A stretch of 64,000 nucleotides of DNA from Pohlia nutans (GCA_022496805.1 CM040085.1:24953811-25017810), one strand, 5' to 3'. Positions 51,152 through 62,921 are shown, counted from the first letter of the stretch. Numbers and translations are program-made. The notes: generated by a model not told the origin, from the sequence alone.

Positions 51152-53302
51152 ATGGAGCCGCGACTTTCTGCCTGGATTAAAGACGGAGAGACTAGCAGCA
51201 TGGACATAGACAATCACACCGTGCACCTGAAAAATCTCCTCGCCGTCAAGGCCGCGAGAGAAGAGGTGAAGAAGACAAGAAACGGAGGACCGTCTGCGCA
51301 AAACCAAGAGCAGGAAGGCACCATGCGCACCCCCAGCCAATCGAGAGACAGCCAAGCGAGAGTCGGCCAATCGAGGGACAGCCAACGAGAGGTGACAACA
51401 AACGGACAGCGGGAGCGGGCAGAAGAAGGCCAACAAAATAGGGCGGGGCAAATCGGTGATAACAGCAGCCAAGGAGAGAAGACCGGAGGTGGAGACCTGG
51501 CCTGGAGCAATCGCACGAGGAGCGGCAGCAGGAATGAGCAAAGCGACACCACAGCCAAAGACCAGAGGAGAGGAAGAAGCTCCAGCACGCGCAGCCCCAA
51601 CAACAACAGAAACATGAGTCCCAGCAGTAGGGGCAAAAACAAAGGTAGAAGCAGTTCAAGAGGGAGAACTAGAAGCCCAGCAAAGAAGCAGGCAAACAAC
51701 GAAGAATCAGATGAGTTATCATTCGACACTCCCAAAGGCAAAACCACAAAAGAGTCTACAAACTCTATAATCGTGTCACAAGACACGTTGTTTGCCTCAA
51801 GAAACCCTAATTTTTGGCTAGGCTTCCATCACATGGAAAAACTAGCCAAAGAATGCAATGACGAAGTTATGTTCTCGGGTGAGTCAATTGAGGACATGGT
51901 CACTAGGGGAATACCACAAAAAGAGGCGGAAGAAGCATGGAGAGCAAACGTGGCATACCCACGAATCCCTCAACTTTTGTACCCCATGTTTAGAGATGAT
52001 GGCATTTTGGGTCAACATTACAATTTGACCCAAATCCCATTTGATATCCCGGTAAACCCAGAAACGGGATTATCACTTGATTTCCACGTGGAAATACATT
52101 TTGAAACACACGTGGAAAACCCATATCTACATGACCAAATTAAAGCAATGGTCATGGAGAGACTAGTTGATATGGACATCCCCCTTGGCACGGATCTAAT
52201 TGATCCCGTTGCGGTGCTTTGTTTTAGTACCAAAAGGGGAGGTCAAAGAGGAGTATGGAATGGGATCATAAAATTACACCTCTTGAGACCCGAAATTGAT
52301 GGCATCGCCATGCTAAAGGGACTCCGTCCCTTCATTCTCTACCTTGAGAAAATAGAAGAAAACTTGGGAGAGCAAACCTCCAATTATTACTTGGGCAAAG
52401 TTTGCAAGAGTTTCCATGCGGTTGCTCGAAACAATAATCTTTCCGTTAAGATCAAGAGTGACAATATAGTGGATATGTCCGCTTCCGCCCTTTTCTATGA
52501 AATTTTAGAATCTAGTTTCCGTAGGAAACAAGATTTTGAAATTACCAATGTTCACAAAAGCACTAATGAAAACCATGCTTTCATTATGGCTCCCACCCCT
52601 TCACAAGCGGATAAAATCCGCCTCCATCACATCCCCGCCAAGCAAGAAATCATTGCCCCTCAAAGGAAAAACTCCTCCAACTCTCGTATGACACCGGAGG
52701 CAAAGGCTAAGAAGGATGCCATCACTTTGACTCTCTCTCACCTCCCTATTTTGCTTTCGGTTAATGACACCACCGATGCCATTAACAAGATTATGGATGC
52801 TAGTAATATCTCTTCTATTTGGTTTCATAGGGAAAATGGAACCAAGCACAATGGTAGTGCTAATGTTCAATGTGTTAATCCCAAGGTATATCGCAAATTC
52901 CTCAACAAAACTCTAACCATTGGTGGGCATTATGTTGATTTCTCACCACATAGAAGGAGCTTGGAAGGACTAGAACCACCATCAAAAGAACAAATTGAGA
53001 AGTGGGGTTTCAATGATATCAACACGGCTTTGGTCAACACGGTTGCATCATTGACAACAACAACCCCACCAATCACAAAAGAAGATGTTGTCACGATTGT
53101 TGAGACAAGCAACAAGAAATTGAGAGAAGACATTGAGCTAAAACTCAAGGAGGAGAGAGTCATCAACGATGCAAAACATGAAGAATTTCAATCAAAAATT
53201 GACTACATCCATGATGCCCTTATGTTAACTTTGCAAGGTATCAAAGACATCAAGGGGAATACCTCTAGAAAAGCCATAGAAAACCTAAAAAACATAGAGT
53301 GA
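51152..53302 (+). CDS. LINE ORF1 protein (RNA-binding, coiled coil), 716 residues
   Basis: The ORF is intact. Residues ~50-200 are low-complexity, Arg/Ser/Gln-rich and strongly basic (RGRSSSTRSP, GRSSSRGRTRSPAKK). Residues ~210-480 form a globular region of unknown type. Residues ~515-615 have the beta-alpha-beta-beta-alpha-beta spacing of an RRM-like fold (ITLTLSHLPILL ... ISSIWFH ... GSANVQCV ... HYVDFSPH). Residues ~645-700 are predicted coiled coil. ORF1 proteins of LINEs bind element RNA and form trimers or multimers, and this layout fits that role. Codon use shifts from GC-richer at the N-terminus to AT-rich at the C-terminus. It precedes ORF2 by 98 bp, with a different composition. Confidence 0.85.
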   Translation: MEPRLSAWIKDGETSSMDIDNHTVHLKNLLAVKAAREEVKKTRNGGPSAQNQEQEGTMRTPSQSRDSQARVGQSRDSQREVTTNGQRERAEEGQQNRAGQIGDNSSQGEKTGGGDLAWSNRTRSGSRNEQSDTTAKDQRRGRSSSTRSPNNNRNMSPSSRGKNKGRSSSRGRTRSPAKKQANNEESDELSFDTPKGKTTKESTNSIIVSQDTLFASRNPNFWLGFHHMEKLAKECNDEVMFSGESIEDMVTRGIPQKEAEEAWRANVAYPRIPQLLYPMFRDDGILGQHYNLTQIPFDIPVNPETGLSLDFHVEIHFETHVENPYLHDQIKAMVMERLVDMDIPLGTDLIDPVAVLCFSTKRGGQRGVWNGIIKLHLLRPEIDGIAMLKGLRPFILYLEKIEENLGEQTSNYYLGKVCKSFHAVARNNNLSVKIKSDNIVDMSASALFYEILESSFRRKQDFEITNVHKSTNENHAFIMAPTPSQADKIRLHHIPAKQEIIAPQRKNSSNSRMTPEAKAKKDAITLTLSHLPILLSVNDTTDAINKIMDASNISSIWFHRENGTKHNGSANVQCVNPKVYRKFLNKTLTIGGHYVDFSPHRRSLEGLEPPSKEQIEKWGFNDINTALVNTVASLTTTTPPITKEDVVTIVETSNKKLREDIELKLKEERVINDAKHEEFQSKIDYIHDALMLTLQGIKDIKGNTSRKAIENLKNIE

Positions 53303-53967
53303 TTAAAGACTACAGAGTAGACTATACAGTATTTATACATATACTATACAATACTACTACTACATAGTACATAGAAAAACAAAAAAATACGGCAGTATTT
53401 ATGCAGTATTTATACAGCATATTATACAATAATATACAGTATAAAAATACCAAATATATACTTATACCTTCGTGGTATATTTATACTGTAGAAAAACTTT
53501 ATACTAAATACAAAAAGGTATGTACTAATACCAACAAATACATATACGATTATACACTATTTTTTGGTACCTACACAAATACCAATGCAAATACTAATAC
53601 CAACACAAAAACCAATACCAATACCAAGACCAAGACTAAGACCAATACCAACACCCATACCAATACCAAAAGGGACAATAATATTACCAAAAAACATAAC
53701 AAATTATTTTCAAATACCACATATAAAACCCTACACACTAAAACATACAAAGATAATACACCAAAAAAGCATATAAACAAAACCTCAAGAGTAAATTCAA
53801 AAATACAAACCCGCATACCACTACATAAAACCAATAGAAAATATTCTACAAATACAACCCAAAAGAAAATTATGCAAAACATCCCAAATAACTCAAAGCA
53901 CAAATTTTTTAGATATCAACACCAACAATGGACTCGACCTACCGGCCTCGTCCAAAATAAACAAACA

Positions 53968-53970
53968 AAA

Positions 53971-54012
<42 letters not shown>
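53968..54012 (+). repeat. (AAT)n microsatellite inside ORF2
   Basis: About 15 AAT units encode a poly-Asn run in the low-complexity leader. A preceding stretch (about 53570-53670) encodes Thr-Asn and Thr-Lys repeats from ACCAAT-type units. Confidence 0.95.
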
Positions 54013-54019
<7 letters not shown>

Positions 54020-54084
54020 TTAAAATAACCCAAAAGCCCCCTCAAAAAAGAAACTTTCTACACCAAATATTACTACTATGCGAG

Positions 54085-54108
54085 GACATTGAAACCAACC
54101 CCGGACCC
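54085..54108 (+). other. 2A-like ribosome-skipping motif (DIETNPGP)
   Basis: Codons for DIETNPGP match the 2A/StopGo consensus D-(V/I)-E-x-N-P-G-P, preceded by the hydrophobic stretch HQILLLCE and followed by MPDLL. Skipping would occur between Gly and Pro at 54105/54106, splitting off the ~235-residue leader from the catalytic part. 2A-like sequences are known in some APE-type LINEs of animals and trypanosomes. Activity here is untested. Confidence 0.75.
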
Positions 54109-57100
54109 ATGCCAGACCTACTAAAAACACACCCATCTACGCATAAAAGAAGATCCAAAACATACTTTATACCAAGCACAATTAAACTACATCCAGAATA
54201 CCAACACTTAGCAAAACAATTCTCCCCCATTCTAAATATAACACATCCAAATCATACGGAAGCTAGTAATGACTACCCGCATATTTCAAAGTATATTCAC
54301 CAAAATCAACAACATCCATCATCAAGAATACTATACGCACTCATCACCACAATAAGTCCATCAATAGAAACATGTGACCAACTCCTAATACAAATCTCCA
54401 ACCCTGATTGGTCATCACTACTACTAGAAAAAATGTCCTTACTACAAAACCCACCTGAAAGACATATCTCAACTGCAACCCCTTCCACAGAATTCACAAA
54501 CAATAATCAAAACTTAATAAACCCACCAAATACCATTCACAGAGAAATCTACACTTTTATTCATCAACAAAATGGTTTAACAACCCTCCAAAACATGATT
54601 GATAAATTCCCATTCCTCCCTATCAACTTATTAGAAGAAACCTTAAAAATACATGAACCACTACATGAATATACTCACCCCCCACCGCTCCCAAACATAC
54701 CCACAAGACAACCACAAGAAATACATACAACAAATCATAATATGAGATTTATTACATGGAATGCCTCATCACTAAATACGGCACTCCCAAACTTACATGA
54801 GCTAATTGCCAACACACCAGATAAACCCGCTATCATCACAATACAAGAAACCAAATTAACCGCTACAAAATCCACCAAATACATACAAAACCTATTCCCA
54901 AAATACAAATTAATTTTTAACAACACACACGCCCTAACAAGATGTATGCAACAAAGAATGCCATACATTCCCGCAAGAGGAGGTCTCCTCACACTAATAC
55001 ACCAAAAATACACATATCCCGGCAATATCACCAAAATCCCAACCCCCAAAGAAATATCACCCTACCTACAAATAATAAAATAAGACAACAAACCACTACA
55101 AACTTGGCTAATCCTTCACATATATATGCCATCACATACAGAGGATTTACAATATATACCAATGATTCAACAAAACATAACTCAACAAATCAATGCACAT
55201 CCAAATACCATACACATACTGTGCGGTGACTTTAACAGAGATATAGCACTTATAGGACACCAAAATGGAACAAACACGACCCCACCACAAACAGAAGACA
55301 TCGAATAGAGAGCATTTACAAATAATCTCCAATTAGAATACATCCCAACAGATTGCCCATACTCCAGACAAGGGGGACAAAACTATAATCAAACAAGCCT
55401 AATAGATGGATACTACATTAAAACACCAGATAATACTCTATACATATCAACCACAGACAATGACCACAACCTTAATTCTGACCACTCACCAGTAACATTA
55501 TACATACCACCAAACACCTTACTAGCAAGACCTATACCAATAGCAAATAAAACAATGAGAATTCTCAACCCTATACCACAAGAAAATATAGAAAAATTCA
55601 AAATAGAATACTTCGAAGAAAATTCACTACAAATAAATGAACTTATCACAATACTATCAAATGACCAACTAACAAACGACCAATGGCAAATATCATGCTC
55701 AAAACTAGATCACATGATAAAAAAAATATCTGATAAAATTCAAGAAACTTGTAGTGCACCTCCATTACCGACACTAACAAAACATGCCTCACAACAAGGA
55801 GGCTTCCTACCAAAAAAACTACAAAAAGCATGGAAAAAACACCTATCCACCTACCATTTAATTAGAAAAAAAATTTACATAACAAAAAATATACAAAATT
55901 GGCAAACACATCCAATTATCGAAGAACTAAAAACCCATACAAACGTAACCACCCCACCACTCCCAACACAAGAACATGATCAACAAGAATGGATCCAATC
56001 ATTAGTAGAAATAGCCAAGACAGCTAAAATACAAGCCCGTAAAATCACCACAAAATATACCCAAAGTTGTATAAAAAAGGCAATACTAAAATACAGACAA
56101 TTATACGATAAAAGCCCGAAGAAAATAAACAAAAAAGTTTTCAAAAATCAAGAAACACCACCATTAGACTGCATTTTAGATAGAAACAACAACATACTAA
56201 CCAGCCCAGAAGACATAGCAAATGAAATACACGCTCAACAATCAATTAGTAACAGACCTATAGTACCAACATGTTACTACCAACCCGAACACCCAGCACA
56301 ATGCACTTGCGGAGTTAGACAATACCCATGGCACGACCTTGATGGCTTTGTAATAGAAAAAAGAGGAAATCCACAAATACCACTGCATAAACACTTTGAT
56401 CAAGAAACATATGAAATATGTCTAAAACACTTATCTAACAACAAAACACCAGGTCCAGACAAAATCCCCAACTCTATACTAAAAAACATGCCCGAAAGCT
56501 TCCATAAATTACTTTTTTTTATTTTTCTCTCATTGCTATAAACAAAAACAAATCCCAGCCTCATGGAAAATAAGTCTAACAATACTACTGTATAAAAAAG
56601 GAAATCCCACACAACTGCCAAACCACAGACCAATAGCACTTGCAAATACAATATACAAATTCTTCACCAGTACTCTAACACACATGTTATCAGCATACGG
56701 TGAAAAATTCCAAATTCTACACGATAGTCAAGAAGGATTCAGAGCAGAAAGAAGCACAGCAAGACAATTACAACTCCTCATAGCAGCACTAGAAGATGCA
56801 AAATTTACAAATCAAGACATATACCTATTATATATAGACTTTAAAAATGCATTTGGCTCATTAGACCACGCAAGACTCTTAACTATAATGAAAGACCTTG
56901 GATACCCAGAAGATGCAATAATGCTAGTTGGAAACATCTACTCCCACTCAAACACCATATTTACTGGTGAACACTTTGGCAAAACAAAACCAATACCAAT
57001 TCAAAGAGGCACCATACAAGGAGACACACTTAGCCCATATCTCTTCATAATTTTTCTCGAACCACTTTTGAGATGGCTACAAAGAGGGGTAAACGCATAC

Positions 57101-60100
57101 ACGTTTGGTACATCAAAAATAAAAATCAGCTCTGCAGCATACGCAGATGACTTAGCAGCCATATCAAATAATATAATATCACTACAAACACAAATAAATA
57201 AAATTGACAAATTTTGTGAATGGGCAGGCATGGACTTGGGAGTTACAAAATGTGCTATCACTGGTTGCCCGAATAAAACCAAAATGCAACCAAACAAATT
57301 TAAAACCCATATGACAAACCAAAAAATCAGTTACAGAGGCCAAACACTACCAGTACTCCATCAAAATGAACCCTATGTATACTTGGGCATACAATTAGTT
57401 CCATCACTAAAATGGAAACTCCAAACACATATCACCACGACTAAAATAATAGACCAATGTAAACAACTAGCAAAATGCCCTGCCACGATTAAACAAAGAA
57501 TCAGTATGGTGGACATAGTAATCAGAGCAGGCATAGCCTACAGCTTCTTCGCAGTTCCATACTCACTACCAACCATTAAAAAACTAGACAAGAAAATTAT
57601 TGCAATCCAAAAAACAATTTGCGGACTACCTAAAAGCACCGCAAACATAATAACCCAACTTCCCCATGATTTATTTGGACTAGAAGCCTTCTCTCTAAAA
57701 AATGCCTACCTTAGATGCATTGGTGAACAACTTCGAAATGCACTTAACGACAAAGGAAGACTAGGAATTATATATAAAGGACTAATACAACACATACTTG
57801 CTAAAGCCGGTGGTAGCGAAGACATCCCAAGAATTAAACGCCAAGATTGCACAACATCACCAACAACATGAACATTATTCCTTCTGAAAACAGCAAGTGA
57901 TATACACTTAAAAAGCACAGAAAAAAACTTCCAACTCCACATGACCGAACTAGAAAAAGAATGGCGATCTACAGTCATAAACGAACTTCCACACTTAGAC
58001 CCAAAATTCTCTATCAAATTGTTATATAAGTTAATGACACACAAAATTTACAATATAAATCAAATCATCCTTCCCAACGGTACAAAACTAATGTCACCAG
58101 AAGAATTCAAAATATACTACCAAAATCCAACTAAATTAGACAAAAGTGCACTAAACTTAGCAGAACAACTCTTCTGTGAACCAAAATGTACCCAAGATTG
58201 CCCAAATACATGCCGAATACACTTACCACCCCGTACACTAAAAGAAAAGTATAAAATATATAACCACATAATAATACCAAGAACACCAATAAACCCTGTA
58301 CAACTCCCTCAACCTCCACAACCACAACAACCAGCCCCACCACAAAACATAAAAAACGATCCCATAAGATTCCCCATTCGCACAATATTAAACCACAAAA
58401 CAATTACAACAAAAGACAAATATAAAATATCTAAAAAATACAACAACTACCTATGTCAATGGATAGACTCAAACCACATAACATACAATAGATGGTTAGA
58501 ACAACGCGAACTATTTCTACTAAATCTACCAACAGTAATACACCATAATCTAAACCTACTTACAAAATATTACATAGATTATAAAAACAAACATTATCAA
58601 AATATCATAAATACACAATTTACACCCGTACAAAATAGAGACACAAGATACATCCCACCTCCAACAATAATCCCCTACATTAAAACATCCACAATTGAAT
58701 GTAACCCAGAAAGAGACAGACACAAACAAATGCACCATTCAAACACAAAATGATAGAACTTACATATATAACGACACCGGTAAATATATCACCACCATTC
58801 CGACTACAAGATTAAAATGGTTATGGCAACAATATAACAACAACAAATACGATACCCACAGACTAATACCCGCTATACAAACATTTGAAACAGAAGTAGT
58901 GTGGTTATACCAAAGATATGAACACAAAAACCACAAAAAGAATACAATAAGAACACCACACCATACCATTCCATCCAACATTTTAGACACACTAATAACA
59001 ATATTTAATATAACACACTCATACTTTTCCTCACCAATTACATGTTTCATGAAATTTACCCAATTCTACTCAACATTCGCCAGAGACAAGATTTTTGGCT
59101 CACTAGGGACAGCCTTTCAATACAAATGGAAAGGCATAGGATATGCACACCCAAATGACGCTGAAACAGCACAACAAGCAATACACTGGGCAAGACTAGC
59201 AGCAAAACAAGACCCTGAAACTGTCACCATCTTAGCAATCCCAGACACCAACTGGTACCAAAATATATCACCACACAAAGGCCCCTTTCCGGACACGCAC
59301 GCCATCATACATTTTGCAGCGGACACCATTACATATGACAAACCAACAATAACACTAGAACCCAACAAAACCCGAAACGAACCACTTGCATTGCACATAT
59401 GGTGTATTCACCATCAAAACAAAAACATTGGCTCAATAAACCAAATAGACGCCATAAACACAACAATCGAAAATCTACAAATTTCGCAATACCATATACA
59501 AACAGCACCACCCACACCACCAAACAAAAAAGTTAATAAAAGCACAAAATGGAACAAACTCATATACCCACTCTATGACAATCTACAAAACATGTGGATA
59601 AATCCCCTTCCAAATTTCGAAATAAACACCACACTAAAATTTCTACCACAATATAGCTATTACACAGATGGATCCTTTGTACCACCTAAAAAAGCTAATG
59701 ATGGACATTGGAAAAAAGAAAAAGCTGGATACGGAATCTACAACTCGTCTAAACCAGATGTACAAATATCAAAAAGACTGCCTGGACTACAAACATGCTT
59801 CAGAGCAGAATTAACGACCATACATGAAACACTTACACTAATCACCACTAAATACATAAACGAACCTGCACATATTTTTACCGATTGTCTCAACTGTATA
59901 CATGTTCTAAACACACAACTAAAACACCCAACCCAACAAAACAACCACGCTGATAAAACCATATTAGAAGAAATGGTAACAATGCTAAAAAAGCGAACAC
60001 AACCAACCACAATATACAAAGTTAAAGCACACGCTAAAATTAATGGGAATGAACACGCAGATCAACTTGCAAAAGAAGGAACCATGAAAAGAAACTACCA

Positions 60101-61115
60101 ATTTGCCGCAAACTCACACGAATTTGCACATACCACACCTTACTACTTCCAAAAAGATACATGGCCCGGTCGTATCAAACGACCAGACAAAGGACCAGTT
60201 AGATGTTTGGAAGAACACATAAAGAAACATGACCGAGAAAATAACCTAGAAATACTCGCAGAATACTTTCCCAACATTAACAAATGGACAACAAACTCCA
60301 TCATAGATAACGAAATGTCCAATGACTTTTGGAATAATCCAGAAATAACAGATTCACAAAAAACAAGCATACTAAAATTTAGAACCGGTCAATACATGGG
60401 AAACGCTAGAAAGCAATTAATTTTTGGTATACAAAGATTTCCTTCAAAAACATGTCCCATTTGTAACTCACAAGACGCAGATACATGGCTACATGTACTC
60501 TTAATATGCAAACAACATCATATACATGCACTAAGAACCAAAAGACACAACAAAGCGGTTTGGGAATTAAGAAAATTAATATTGTTCTCAAATAAATCAA
60601 GATGCTACACTCTCATGAATGCGGGCACATTCAACAATAATCCACAAGAAAACACAGTTCCTCCATGGTTATTACCATGTACTTGTGATCAACGAAGATG
60701 TCAATGTAATGCCAGATTCAAACCAGATATACTATGCATTAAAGGCCTCCCATACCAAAGCCCATCTCCTTTAAACCCCGATGATAACCTAACCATACAA
60801 TTTATAGAATTCACATACACAAACGACAGATTTTCACCAGAAACAATTGGCAGAAAAATTACAAAATACCAACCTTTAATCAATAACATCATACAACAAG
60901 GTTGGAAAGTAGATCCTATCATAATCATTACAGCTGGAGCCAGAGGAACCACACACGTCCCCTCAATGAAACTACTAGAAACAAAACTCAATATCTGCGA
61001 AACCTCCATAAAACACACATTCAAAGCAATAAATACCATTGCCATACAGTATGCCGGATCTATCCTTTTATATAAAAGACGTATAGAAAATAATCAACCA
61101 ATACCAACAGAATAG

Positions 61116-61591
61116 TACAATTAAAGAGGGAGGGTAGTGGTGAGAACCACTGCTAGCCACTCTCTTCAAACAACTAGCTCAACTTGTCTCAGGGGATAGG
61201 ACGGGCCGATTGGTTGGTACAAACTTTCCTGCCATAATAACTCACTAGCAGCACCAAGCCATGTGCATCACACCACTGCTCAACGAGCCCAATTGGTTTC
61301 GAACCCGGACCACATAAATGTGATACAACGCCCTTCACCAACCAACCAAAGAACTCATGACTTGATGATAATAATTAGCCCCAGACATACCTTTATACAA
61401 ACTAACAGCTTTTATCCTCTGTTACTGTTACTGTTACTTTGTTTTGGTTACTATAGTGTCCATCCTCGAAAGGGGAGAGTAGTATTGTTCCAAGGTCCCT
61501 TTGTCCGGTGGGCATCGGGATTTTGACATTACGAACGGACACTTTATTCACGCCGGCCTTGCAATAGAGTCGGTGTTTCTATCTATCTATC
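61116..61591 (+). other. LINE 3' UTR with (TATC)n tail
   Basis: 476 bp from the ORF2 stop to the tail TTTCTATCTATCTATC. The last ~100 bp resemble the 110-bp retroposon at 19639-19748. A GGTTTCGAACCC string near 61289 resembles a tRNA T-loop, but no cloverleaf was found around it. Confidence 0.75.
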
Positions 61592-61603
61592 TTAATGCAT
61601 GTT

Positions 61604-62330
61604 TGAACTTAGAAGGTCACAAAAAGTAATTTTTTTTTACATGTTTTATGTGAATGAAAGGGTTTTTACTTTTTATACATAAAAAACACATTGGAATAAT
61701 ACTAATTAGACGTGTAATACGAGTGGCAAACGTTAAGAGTTCATTTTTTCCAAACCTAGACTAGAGTCATCTTTTCCTGTACATCTTGCACTTAAAAAAT
61801 AAATTTAATTTCAATCTGGAAGAAAAACTAATGCTCAATGATTACCACACACACTATATGGCTAACTTATATTTTTCCAATGAGTTTTGCATGTAGAAAG
61901 CACAAATCCTTCTATATTTGATCATATTATGCAGAGGTTACTCACTTACTCCTTTGTCCAAAATGGAACCAAGTGTTGACATACGTAAAAAAACAAGGTA
62001 TTTACTTGTAGGTTATAAGAAATATTCCTAAAGTTTGATAAGAATACTCATAACATTTTAAGAATGTTTTCACGTTCACCAAGTTTTCTTTGAAAACTAT
62101 GACCCCAAAATATTTTTCGCAGCTGGCCCGGGAAATGCGGGGCCCGGAAACTGCGGCGAGGGGTCCACGTCATCAAGAAATTAATTGATAGGCATGAATG
62201 GTTGAAACTTTGGGATGCTGACGGATGCCATAGACGAATGTAATATGGACGATGAACGGACGAGGAAAATCATTCGCTTAGGGTTTTGCTCCGAGTTCTA
62301 CCTGGCTGATTGTTCCTTTTGCGCTTGGCG
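61604..62330. other. Gap between LINE and the right-edge gene
   Basis: AT-rich to about 62110, then GC-rich, as expected for a promoter/leader. TTAGGGTTTTG at 62279 resembles plant leader sequence. Confidence 0.35.
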
Positions 62331-62921
62331 ATGGCGAGTGCGCTTGTTCGATGGCTTGGCGATGGCGAACCCTTGTTCCGTAGAGTTTGGCGAGTGAGGG
62401 CTGTGAGGGCTGTGAGGGCGCTGTGAGGGCTGTGAGAGTTTGGCGAGGGTGAGAGTTCTCGGGAGTGAGCGATCGGGATCGAGTGTGTGTCGAGGGTTTG
62501 AGCACACTGCACTCTTTGTGTTGGGTGCCTGCCAGGAGAATTTTAAGGATCGTGTGGAGGAATTACGGAAAGCAGTACAGGCTACAGAAAAGAATCGACA
62601 GGCAGCTATGCGAGCTTTGGCAGAAGAACGCCAACGCAGTCTTGAGTTGCAAGTTAAAATAAGTCGTCAGGTACTAGCTGTGAATTTTTCGAATTTGAGC
62701 AATCTCAGGATCTCATTTCATGGTTGATAGGGTAATCTTTTTCCAATTACGATGTGGCAGAATTGATACAGTTCCATAAGCTACAGCGGGGTTGACAGTT
62801 TTCCTCAAGTTGTGCTCCTGGATATATTTTTTTGATAGTCTAAGCAGTAACGTATGGATATCTGTTTGACTTCCAGAAAGAAACCGCAGCCGCCCTTGAA
62901 GAAGAAGTTCGTGTGTTAAAG
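62331..62921 (+). CDS. 5' exons of a coiled-coil protein (partial, 3' part not found)
   Basis: Two exons are well supported. One is 62536-62670 (acceptor TGCCTGCCAG, donor CAG|GTACTA), encoding 45 residues from ENFKDRVEELRKAV to VKISRQ. The other is 62877-62921, a 45-nt exon encoding KETAAALEEEVRVLK (acceptor TTCCAG, donor AAG|GTATAT). Both are phase 0 and strongly heptad-like. A candidate first exon is 62331-62396 (MASALVRWLGDGEPLFRRVWR, donor CGA|GTGAGG), also phase 0. That donor lies in a run of similar GTGAGGGCT repeats, so the exact site is unsure. No further exon was recognised before 64000; the gene probably continues beyond the edge. The family is not identified; golgin-like or other coiled-coil proteins are possible. 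Confidence 0.45.
62393..62440 (+). repeat. GTGAGGGCT short tandem repeat
   Basis: Four to five units of GTGAGGGCT/GTGAGGGCGCT lie in the putative first intron of the right-edge gene. Each contains a donor-like GTGAGG. Confidence 0.8.

Larger units (their letters stand above)
53401..61115 (+). pseudogene. LINE ORF2 (APE-RT-RNase H-zinc knuckle-REL-like), broken by stops and frameshifts
   Basis: About 2570 codons. An Asn/Thr/Lys-rich leader ends in a 2A-like motif (54085-54108). The APE endonuclease is at 54742-55520: TWNASSL, QETK, RGG, GDFN, SLID and SDH are all present. RT is at about 56430-57300: GPDKIPNSIL, QEGFRAERST, DFKNAFGSLDH, GTIQGDTLSPYLF and YADD (57140-57151). A Cys-rich linker lies near 58180. 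RNase H is at 59655-60080: YTDGS, AELT, FTDCLN and NEHADQLA, with the acidic residues kept. The zinc knuckle C-x2-C-x9-H-x4-C is at 60453-60512. The C-terminal REL-like segment is KPD (60720-60728), IEFTY (60804), KYQPL and ITAGARG. Breaks: TAA 55081, TAG 55306, a T8 run at 56513 (frame 1 to 2), TGA 57869, and a +1 shift within 58695-58750. The domains are otherwise well kept, so decay is recent. Confidence 0.9.
49328..61591 (+). mobile_element. Full-length 12.3-kb non-LTR retrotransposon (LINE) with two endonuclease-type domains
   Basis: The element is bounded by a perfect 12-bp target-site duplication, TTAATGCATGTT (49316-49327 and 61592-61603). It ends in a (TATC)n tail rather than poly(A). 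Order: 1.8-kb GC-rich leader, ORF1 (51152-53302), a 98-bp AT-rich spacer, ORF2 (53401-61115), and a ~475-bp 3' UTR. ORF2 carries APE endonuclease, RT, RNase H, a zinc knuckle and a restriction-like endonuclease segment. That combination is known from Dualen/RandI elements of green algae; assignment here is by motif only. Its length is well above the 4-9 kb usual for LINEs. Flanking identity of the duplication and complete ends suggest a fairly recent insertion. Confidence 0.9.

Noticed and set aside
53401..61115. Stop codons reassigned or read through in ORF2
   Set aside because: Two additional frameshifts and the random placement of stops fit ordinary decay better.
61280..61300. tRNA T-loop-like GGTTTCGAACCC in the LINE tail
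   Set aside because: No acceptor, D or anticodon arms could be built around it.
49328..61591. LTR retrotransposon
   Set aside because: No long terminal repeats, protease or integrase; APE endonuclease and a (TATC)n tail indicate non-LTR.
62270..62512. Minus-strand Ser/Pro-rich ORFs of 69-80 codons
   Set aside because: Produced by the GTGAGGGCT repeat read on the other strand.
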